A stretch of DNA of 64,000 nt from Jacaranda mimosifolia (lineage: Eukaryota; Streptophyta; Magnoliopsida; Lamiales; Bignoniaceae), in NCBI GenBank assembly GCA_018894105.1, contig CM032128.1, positions 32,821,299 through 32,885,298 on the forward strand, in the 5' to 3' direction. The position numbers and the translations under genes were made by a program. The notes under the pieces were generated by a model. That model had not been told where the DNA came from, ran no database searches, and worked only from the letters and a program-made list of their open reading frames with translations. Every line of letters starts with the position of its first letter. Positions within the stretch are counted from its first letter, which is position 1. Positions 54,958 to 64,000 of this stretch are shown one piece after another.

Positions 54958-57414
54958 TACTTTTTCTTCAAACTGGACGAATAAAAATAAATCAGATTGA
55001 TTTTTACAATACTTTTCTTAATATTACTTAACATCCATAGAACATGAGAACCACATGATTCTGTTTTCGAAAGAAATCGAAGAATTTCTGACTTATTTCT
55101 ATCCAAATTGTAAAAGATAGATTCCTTTTTTTTTTTTTGGTGTGCGTATGGGACTATGGGTACATGTGCATGCATTCTCTTAGGTTTATTTGCAGCAAAA
55201 AAGTAAAACAAAGGCAAACACCAAATTGACCATATATGATGGATGAGTGGTGATATATGTATGTGGGTTCCATTTACTTAAAGTCATGTTTGCCGCTTGG
55301 ACAACATAAGTGTTCGACAGATGTGGAGATTACTGCGCGGGATGGCCTAGTTTTTTCCAAACATGAGCCTATGCACCATCCCTAGCTAAAAAGGCAAATT
55401 AATGAGCCAAACAGTACTCCATTGCCAGCATTTTTCAACAACTATTCAAGCCCATCAAATTAGGCAATCCATCAGATCAGTACTGTTGATGAAACCCATG
55501 AAAGACATCTTTCTTGATTGCATGTATTTCACTAAGAATGTGACGAGGTTCTTGCCCATTGGTTTACCTTTGTCAGTTGTTAATGCCATAAAAGCAAACA
55601 ATATCAGCTTCTTAACTCAGAAACCACTTCTTCCACGAAACCCTTTTTATGATTATTTTCAACGCCACATCTCGTATAACACGTGCTGTCATGGCCACCA
55701 CTTTTTAGTATTGATGTATTAGTCATGAGTTCACTTTTAGGGCCATTATCCTCTTTGATCATTCTTCTTCTTCTTCCTATTTTGGTTGGGTTGGGGGGGA
55801 GGGCATTGTTGTTTCTTGATGAAATGGAACTATGACCGGTGAGACAATCGGCTATTGCAATCCAATGACTATTAGTGGATCGAGTGTAATACCATTGAAT
55901 GTACTCGCTTACTATCCAAAAGTCATTGAACTAAGATAAATTCACTATAGATTGACTCCATTTACCATTTTTCCCTAGTAACTAATAGAACTTTATGTTG
56001 TCTGTATTCTATTAAGATATTTTATTCTAATTAGTTTCTTAGTTTTATTTTTCGCTTCATGTGTGTTAAGTATTTTCTATAATATGTATTTGATTACATA
56101 TTATAAACACTTTGCATATGTTTCTAAAATAAAATAAAAAAACAAAACATTAATTAAAAAAGAGAATTCAGAATGATTTATATTAGGTATAGTTATTCAC
56201 CATAAGCGTTGGCGGGATGGTTTAAATCCTTTATTTTATTCCCTATTCCATATTTTGTTCCATTTTATGAATATATGACTTGTATATTAAATATTTTCTT
56301 ACAAAAAATGATCAATTAAAAATTAAATACATTTGGTATAAATAGAATAAATTGAAAAAATAGAAATGAAATAGGGAACGAATTAGAAGATTCAAAGTTG
56401 GGAGACGATGGCCTTTCTTATTTTCTAGTTGTGATTATGGAGTAATATATAAGGAACCTTCGATTTCACATTTACAGTATGGATCGACATTAATTTTAAA
56501 TTCACTATTTTAATTGATGTTTTATCTTCTATTTTAATATACACGTCAGTTAACCAAAAAAGTGGCATAAAATAAGGAAGAAAGGAAAAGAGGGGAAACA
56601 ACAAAAAAAAAAAAAGAAAAAAAAAAAGAAGGGGCGCAGATGAGGTTCGATCCCACTCAGTGATGGAGATTGTTGAGACGTCTATGGTTGTCAATGCTAA
56701 TATCCAAATAAAGGTTGGTTTCAGTCGCTTCACAAAGAAAAGAAAATTTTAACTTTTGTTGACCATCCCAGATTCGATTTGTGATATTATTACTGTAAAT
56801 CATAAGACAACAGAGAGTGCTTCTCTCTTGTCTTGTCTTCATGGACACTAAATGCCTTGATTTTCTTCATGGTTTGTAGTCAATTGTTTGGTGATTAACC
56901 CTTCATACATTGAATGCATTCATATATTTTTTAAGGATCAAAAACCATTGTGTCAGTCAGGTCGAGGTGTTTGGATTGGACAAGTTTCTCAAGAAAACAA
57001 TGAACACTAAATGCACCCAATTTTAGATTCGATTGAATATGGAATTTCAATCCAAAAATGGAACAAAAAAATCCCCTGGTTAACGTTACCTCAAAAAGCT
57101 CATTTAATTTTTATGATAATAGCTTAATGTAGTTGAGCCTCCTTTTCTAGCAAGCATCGTCGTGTATACAAATTATGGTCTTGTGTTATCAGATGAGTTG
57201 AGGGTTCAAAATAATTTATATATAAATTGTTCTCTCTCGCTCTTTAAGAAGTCTAACCCCCGATCAATGCATGCCACAAGATAATACTTGGACGCAATTG
57301 TACTTCAATACCTGATGACACATCCGATCGCTATCCTTTGAAGAATTCAAATCAAGTCTGCATATACTCGTGCAAGAGATCGTTATAACGGGTTCACTTA
57401 ACTTATTGTGATGT
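54958..57414. other. Spacer without recognisable gene
   Basis: The 106-residue frame at 55402-55722 has no known motif. A-rich tracts lie near 56602-56630. No tRNA or rRNA seen. Confidence 0.4.
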
Positions 57415-57763
57415 GGGCTGTTTGGTTTTATTTCCATTTTCAATTTCTATTTCCTTCATTTCTAAAATTTGAAAAGTTAGTTAGTGGAAATGAGTTGAAA
57501 ATGAGTTTGTATTTGGATAAAATATTGAAAATGTAATGATTATGTTGGTTTTAATAGGTTGTATGTGGGGAGAGATAGAAATAATGGAATAGAGAGAGAA
57601 AATATATAGATTATTGGGAAAATATATATAGGTTATTGGAGGATATGTTTTGAAAATGAAAATGAAAATAATGTTGGGTGAAAATTTCTAAAAAGTGATG
57701 GATTTCATTTCTAGAATAGTAGAAAATGAAAAAAGTGAGTGTGAAAATAAAACAAAACGGGCC
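57415..57763. mobile_element. Tourist-like MITE family T, copy 5
   Basis: GGGCTGTTTGGTTTTATTTC at the left and AATAAAACAAAACGGGCCC at the right; shares its interior with 54022-54364. Confidence 0.6.
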
Positions 57764-57784
57764 CGTCCACAACCTTAAAAGTAG

Positions 57785-57903
57785 TTTGTTTTGCTATCAA
57801 GATTTTTGCGACGGATCACAAAATCAGTCAAAGTAGCAATTTGCGATGAATTTTTAGAAAAGTCCGTCCAAAATCCGTCGCTAATAACAGTTTTTTTAGT
57901 ATT
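57785..57903. mobile_element. Possible CACTA-type transposon end fragment
   Basis: Inverted subterminal motifs GCGACGGATCAC and ATCCGTCGCTAA around GTCCGTCCAAAATCCGTCG, and a TACTAAAAAAACTG edge on the minus strand, resemble CACTA subterminal repeats. Only a fragment. Confidence 0.35.
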
Positions 57904-58003
57904 GATTCTCCAAGAGATTCTTACTAAACTTATTCTAATTTGATATATATACATATAATTGATCACCAACGCCCACACAATCTATCATACTTTCACATGG
58001 TGA

Positions 58004-61000
58004 TCAGAGCACTCTTTCAAAGAGTACCTTGGCGATATGGAAGTTTATAGTTCCCGGATTGCAGTAAGCTGCATAATAGAAACTCCTAGCAACAGTAAGA
58101 AAGTTCTGCTTAGTATCATAATCTAAACCGTCTGATGATCTGGTGAGCACTAATTTCACTAACTCCCGCATGTCTGATTCTATCTCTACGGTCGTGATTC
58201 CTCCCGTATCAGCAATGCAGCCATTCCCATCCTGCACCTGATCCAAACGACGCAAACATATGTTAAACAAATAATTATTTTCGAGAAAAAAAAGACAACA
58301 TTTACCATCAACGTTGTGCATGGTGTCTGCCCCATTTCATATTATAAGTAGAGAACAAAAAAGATCTTGGGGTGGCTCCAAAATATCACCTTTCTGCTTT
58401 GAAACAGACGAAGTTTGTGGCAGACTCTAATGGTGGCCTTCAAGAGCTCCTGATACTGTGGATGGGACAGTAGTAGCTCTTCTGATGCCCAATGGCTGCC
58501 GGGTCCAGGCCCGGCCCCGGGCCCGGCCCTCCCACTTCTGGTCAGATTCAGCGTGCTGACGAATAGCTCTGCGTCCGAACCCCCTTGCCTAATAATATCT
58601 CGTCCTTCTTCCCACGTTTTCAGCCACTTATGCCACTGCACATAATTTGTTTATTAGTCAAGTATGTATACATATAGATTATTGTAAGTAGTCTGAACTA
58701 TATGATCAGAATCAATCATGATCATTCATTCATTTGTCGGGATGCGATGATGATTGAGGATTTTGGACTTGATTACCGAATGATTCAACTGCTGATGGAT
58801 GTCGCGGCCGTGTGCCAACAGTATGTCCAATGAGAGCTGGTTTAAGGTTCTGAGCAATGTCCCGACAAGGCTGGTTCTTGTTTTGTACCTGTAAGAATGA
58901 AACTCTTCATATGTTTTCATTGTTCGAAAGGCCAGGCTGATCAAGTCTTAACCAATAGGGTATGAAGTGTTTCTTGTTGTGGTCAAATATCTTGGACTAC
59001 GTGCATGCATCTTGTACCTTAATCGTAGAGCTTACAAGATATCATAAAATATCTGTTTAAAAAAATGATTGCAGAATAAGATATTAAGGAAAAGAAGTTT
59101 TCTTTAACATTAAGTTTGTCGAGAATTCTTTCAAAGTCAATCTAATCAATACTTTTGAAAAGGTTACTAGGGACTGGACAAAAAATGAAAAACATCCGCT
59201 AAGGTACATGGGATAAGACCTACAGATGCAATTATGAATCAAATCAGGTCAAAATATTCAACAGTTGATAGAAAAAGCCTACAAATCTTATAACTTTTTT
59301 TCCAAAAAAGTAAAGAGTTCCTAATTATCCAAAAATTAAGTCAAAAGTTTATTTTTTAAGTAAAATATAAGCTCATGGTACCCCTAAAAATATTTTATAA
59401 AAAAGTAAGAGTTGATGTGACTTTTTAAGAACAATTTTAGTAAAATACACTTCTAATCAGCTTCAAATTTTACAAGAATAAATATTTATATAGACAGAAA
59501 TAAATGGGATTAGATAATATTCTTACCTTCCTCCATTTGCATACTTGAGGATGCTGCCACGTTCGAATTCCTTCACAAAAGCGCGTTTCTGGTCCCTGGA
59601 GAGCTGTTGCCTGTCAAAATGCGACACAATCGTCTCCACTAAAATCGCGGTTTTGGCCCAAGCGAGGCGCTCTTCCGATTTTTCTGGCTCGAATAGGCTT
59701 GCCGCGGCTATATAGTACTCTAGCAGAAGGCTTCTTTCACTTAAACCAAATTCCCCAAGAGTGTGATTTCTGTACCATCTGCCCCAGAAAAAAAAAATTT
59801 AAATTAAATTCCCAGAATGGTTAATTAAAAATCTTGCAATTAATCTTATTTAAATGTGAAAATTAATTAAGGAAATTGATATATCTTACTTTTGGATGCA
59901 TTTCCACTCCTGCTGATGCAAGGCCTGGCAATTATTATAGTCTAATTTTGCCAACTCAAGATAGGTGTTATTGTTAACATATGACATCCTGAAGATAAAC
60001 AATCAATAATTAGACCACATAATAAACAACATTTTCCCAATATTCACTACAAAAACTTAGATATATCTGCTACGAAAAAATTACTATAAAATTAATTTTG
60101 CAGCTATCATTACGAATTTTTCATAATTTCCTAACATAACAAACAACAAAAAAAATTTAGCTGTCAATTCACAACAATATTCCTTGCAAGCACAAGAATT
60201 AGATACACATTATCATCAACTATATATATGGTCACAACGAGAGTTAATTACAAGAGTATATATCTTTTTTGAATTTGGCTAGGTCAAGGTAATGAATTTT
60301 TAGCACATCAACTACGAATTAACAATTAAAATTAAGTAAAAGTATAATAAAATTTAATATTTTTTAGTGGTATTTTTTTTTCTCACTAAAATTCAAATAC
60401 AACCAAAAAAAGAGAGGGGAATTTCTTATTTGGCTAAATGGGTTCGACAATTACAAAATATGAGACAAATTAACAAGAATATAATATGATTACTATTATT
60501 CTAAGAGTGTTTATATACACTAAGGAATTTGATGATGTCGTAGACAATATTGTCCTAATCTTTGTGGACAAACAATAAGTGAAATTGATCCTCGTAATTT
60601 GTCTGAATTAGGACCTCATCAAATTGTTTTGTACTCAAACTTCTTTCACAGGTGTGCAAAATTGGACTTGATATTAATTTTTAAATTTTTTTTTTTTGGC
60701 TAAATAATTATATATAACGCATGCATGCATGCAGAAACGTTAAAATTTCACAAGAAATTGAATGCTTCCAAGTTTGCGGCTTTCAGCCTCCAAATTTTGC
60801 TCTGTTCTGTGTTTTCTTTCATTTTTCCTGTAGTTGGGGATTGGTATTGACTGCTGTTTCAAACTGTTGCTCGACTCATACAAATGGGTTAACTTGGTAT
60901 TTTGTATGCTTATGTTTCACTATTCGGTGGTTTGTATGCTTATGTTGTATTATTCGGAGGGGTCAATTAAGTGATAATTTTCCCACATAAACTATACAAT

Positions 61001-62949
61001 TTCGCAATCAAGTATAGTAAAATTTAATTAGATTAAAGGGGTCAGGCTAAACTTATGTAAAAGATGTTATAAGATGTCACGGGTTAAATATTGATCGAGT
61101 AACATTATTTTGCCACTTATATATATCAAGTTCAAGTTCGAGTTCGAATCCTAGGAGCAGTGTGTATGTGTAAAATATATATATTATAAGATGCTTTTGA
61201 AACATATAAGATACTAAAATTTTATTTTAAAAATGAGCTGTTACTAATAAAAATTTTGTAATTAATATATGATCAAATTAGAAGAATTCACCAAAATTTT
61301 AAAGATAAGGTATGAGCTATAAAATCCTAATATCTTAGGAGGCTTATAAGCTGTTTTTTTAATAATTTTTCACTAAACACTTTCTAACATTTTATGAACT
61401 CTCAAATATTCTATCAGATATTTTGAAAAGTTTATAAACTCGATCAACATTCTCCTAATATGTTGGACTCGACTATATATTTTTATTTCAGGACAAATAT
61501 TATAACTAAATTTTTATGGGATTTAGTAACCCTTGGCACTATACTTGATTTAACTAAGCAATGCATAAAAGCCAAAATAATAATAATAATAATAAATAAA
61601 ATAAAGTAAAAATACAAATAAAATAATAATAATAATAATAAAGTGGAATTGAATAGAGAAATTAAATTAATTACCTGTATAAGGTTTTGCCAATCCAAAC
61701 ATCGTCTTCACCGCCATATTGTTCTAAGTAGAATCTTGTTTCCACTCGAGGTAGGCTGGCGTACCATGGCACGTCTAGTGCATATCCCACCTGTAATTTT
61801 TTATTTTTATTTTTCAATCAGCTTCTGTTTTTCCCACAATGCATAATTAAGTTGACCCACTTATAAAAACATATTCAATTGGGATATTAACACGAACAAT
61901 TTTTCCAAATTCGAAAGTTGCATTAGCAAAAGGCCAAAAAATTAAAGGGCCAAAAAAGAAAATAACAATAACGGCACATTTCTTGTGGTTGTGGTTATAA
62001 CAGCTTGAATTGGGCCTCCTTGTTCTTTTCCTTAATGTCACTAAGCTTGTGGCAAATGGCGTATGTCTCAACCATCAAAATTTTACCCTTAGGGAGTATA
62101 TATATTAATTGGAATATAATGGAAATTTAGAATATGTTTTCTTTATTTATTTATTTTTCTTTTCATTCTTCGAATTGACGTCAACGTCCCTCGTTTATTA
62201 CTTTTATTTATTTTTGATGATTTTTTTAAAATTCGTCGTCATTAATAAAATATAAAAACAATGGCAGAATTTAGGATTATACAATAGTTAAAGACCCTGT
62301 TGTGTATCTTCTTGGAGAATTATTGCATGACCATCCCATCCCTATACCTTATAAAATTTGATATAAATAATATCCTATGAATTCGACAAAGCTTACGTAT
62401 GATTAGTTTCTATTTTGAAAGAATTGTCACATTAATATTAATAACGGGACATTTTTTAATAGGATATAACTCTTTACACATAAGCAAATAGAACTATACC
62501 TCATAAAATTAAACTTTTTGTATTTAACCATGAATTTAAATATGGCTGCATTCATCTTTTAACATAAGTTTAAAAAAGGGAAAAAGACAAGAAGAAAACC
62601 AAGGGGATTAAGTGAGGACGAGGACCTTGTGGGAGAATTGCTTTTAGGGGACACTAAGATTTAAACACACAACCCTTGTGATTAAGGCCATGGTGTGAGG
62701 TGGAGATTTTGCTTGATGGGATATAGTATTTTACTCTTACTTTTTTTGAAGTAGATGCAATCATACAACATGTCGCCTTCCTTGCTCATTTTGCACTTTC
62801 TTAAACATGTATGTATGGCCCCCCCTTTTCCTTACACTTTTCAAGTGACACCTTATGCATATTAGGTGGCTATATAGTTAGAATATCACTCAAAAGCTTC
62901 TTCACTTTTAAAGGCATGCACGAGGGTAAAAATAAAAAGGAAAAGGAAG

Positions 62950-62980
<31 letters not shown>

Positions 62981-63697
62981 TTTCTCCCTTTCTTGATCTA
63001 CGTGTTAATTTATAGGTTTATATGTTATTTTAACATTTTTTTAAAATTAATACACACATATGTCAGGAGACCGTTAGATTCGATTTCAATCGCATACTTT
63101 ATGTGTAAGACTAATATCAATGGGCCAAATATCGCTTGACTATTTATTTAATTAAATTATAAATTATTAGATCATACATGATAATATCAACAAATTTTAC
63201 TAGTAGATATAATAACTTGTACGCACCTCCCCGGGAAGGTCCTTGGTAATAATCCACTTGTCCAAGAGCTCATTATTAGCTCGCTTTTCTTGCAAAAACT
63301 TGGCCGAGAACTTGGCCGCGTTTGCAAGTATATTTTCTCCGGGAAACATCAGCTGAGAAGCCCTATACAAGTTGTACATTCCCGTTACAGCCTGGGTCGA
63401 CTGCCCCGCGAAGCAGAAGAATTCTCCTTCCTTCTCAAAATGTTTGAACACGTCTGTCGCCAAACAGAGTAAAATCAAGAATGATATAATCTAGTACATG
63501 CTGAAACATTATCGTACGGTGCACATGCATACGGATTTCTTATAAATTTTGATTGACTTATGACATCTAGTGAAAGAGTTGTACCTGCAGAAATCTCGTA
63601 CCCGTGCAACCTCAGAAGCCTGAAACCCATAGATGTGTCATCAATGTCTTGAACCTCCGAATTTCTTGCCCAGCAGATCCCTTTATTCGTCCAGTAT
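58004..63697 (-). CDS. CPS: ent-Copalyl diphosphate synthase (class II diterpene cyclase), 3' part; 5' exons off the right edge
   Basis: Eight exons on the minus strand: 63697-63585, 63453-63227, 61790-61675, 59988-59890, 59778-59527, 58888-58777, 58635-58390 and 58237-58004; all GT-AG and in frame, about 466 residues of an expected ~800. The first visible exon carries the catalytic DXDD motif as DIDD (63637-63648), within CWARNSEVQDIDDTSMGFRL. Following blocks are typical: FFCFAGQSTQAVTGMYNLYR, DVPWYASLPRVETRFYLEQY, GGEDDVWIGKTLYR, LELAKLDYNNCQALHQQEW and, at the end, YYAAYCNPGTINFHIAKVLF. No class I DDXXD motif was seen. Reaction: protonation-initiated cyclisation of GGPP to copalyl diphosphate in plastids, the first committed step to gibberellins. 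Stereochemistry and primary versus specialised role cannot be proved here. A Gly/Pro-rich insert (RSGRAGPGAGPGPGSHW) is unusual. Confidence 0.9.
59989..61674. other. Large CPS intron (1.7 kb)
   Basis: AT-rich, with a CACTACAAAAA motif near 60048 that could be a transposon end, a tRNA-B-box-like GAGTTCGAATCC near 61138, and AAT repeats at 61575-61640 near the donor side of the previous exon. No separate gene. Confidence 0.5.
61791..63226. other. Large CPS intron (1.4 kb)
   Basis: Contains a (CA)n microsatellite at 62954-62980. No coding signal. Confidence 0.5.
62954..62980. repeat. (CA)n microsatellite in a CPS intron
   Basis: About thirteen CA units. Confidence 0.9.
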
Positions 63698-64000
63698 CTG
63701 GAAAATTTTCAATTATGTTAATCTTTTTGCTATCTATATATATATATATATTTGATAATTATAAAAGTTATAAAATGGTAGGGCCACCACCAACCCGTGG
63801 CTATAAATTTTTTTAATAAAATATTCAATTTGAATTATAATTACTGTTTAAAGGATGAGTTCATCACCACATATCCATCAAAGCGTCAATTAAATTAAAA
63901 TAGTCTCTATCATGATTAGTTTATAAATTTTTATTACAAAATGGGTTCGAACCCTTAATCCTCCTACGATGAATTAGTACCACCTACATGGTACTGTGTG
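63698..64000. other. Part of a CPS intron at the window edge
   Basis: Upstream of the first visible exon's acceptor. Holds a (TA)n run near 63737 and a B-box-like GGGTTCGAACCC near 63945. The next upstream exon is outside. Confidence 0.55.

Noticed and set aside
55402..55722. 106-residue plus-strand frame
   Set aside because: No recognisable domain, AT-average composition, no splice partners.

Overview
This is a 64 kb piece of a flowering-plant nuclear genome, almost certainly a eudicot. The evidence is AT-rich spacers, GT-AG introns, plant-only families (OVATE, DUF868, fasciclin-like arabinogalactan, ent-copalyl diphosphate synthase) and typical plant miniature transposons. The species cannot be named from the sequence. 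All exon models were built by hand: reading frames were joined at GT/AG sites, and the summed exon lengths close in frame.

Layout. 85-729 (+) OVATE family protein. 6713-8574 (-) ribosomal protein S18, 4 exons. 11286-13305 (-) ribosomal protein S24, 5 coding exons. 19786-20082 (-) a two-exon gene for a 64-residue plant protein of unknown function. 24594-26129 (+) intronless NKAP/MAS2-like protein. 32717-33616 (+) DUF868 protein. 33952-34980 (+) FAS1-domain (FLA19/20/21-like) protein. 36298-37965 (-) WDR5B-like WD40 protein, 2 exons. 40169-44595 (-) SKIP17-like F-box protein, 12 exons, 533 residues. 49122-52163 (+) an intron-containing NAA20 (NatB catalytic subunit) pseudogene. 58004-63697 (-) the last 8 exons of an ent-copalyl diphosphate synthase gene whose 5' part lies beyond the right edge.

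The NKAP/MAS2, WDR5B and SKIP17 homologues lie in the same order as I remember for Arabidopsis At4g02720, At4g02730 and At4g02740. This suggests an ancestral block, here interrupted by the DUF868 and FAS1 genes. The genes do not form one pathway: translation (S18, S24), RNA processing and chromatin (NKAP, WDR5B), ubiquitination (SKIP17), growth regulation and gibberellin precursor synthesis (OFP, CPS).

The spacers are full of small transposons, several with clear ends and target duplications: a complete TRIM retrotransposon (1052-1403, TTTAG duplication), tRNA-derived SINEs (3366-3587 has a 12-bp duplication), two copies of a ~700-bp Mutator-like MITE with 10-bp duplications, a 1250-bp long-TIR element with a 9-bp duplication, and Tourist-like and other MITE families. 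One locus (15143-17350) is a nested set whose empty sites can be read from a paralogous copy at 2281-2915. I found no wholly new multi-gene system. The most notable items are the NAA20 relic with two adjacent stops, the nested transposons, the intact TRIM, the small conserved protein and the synteny block.
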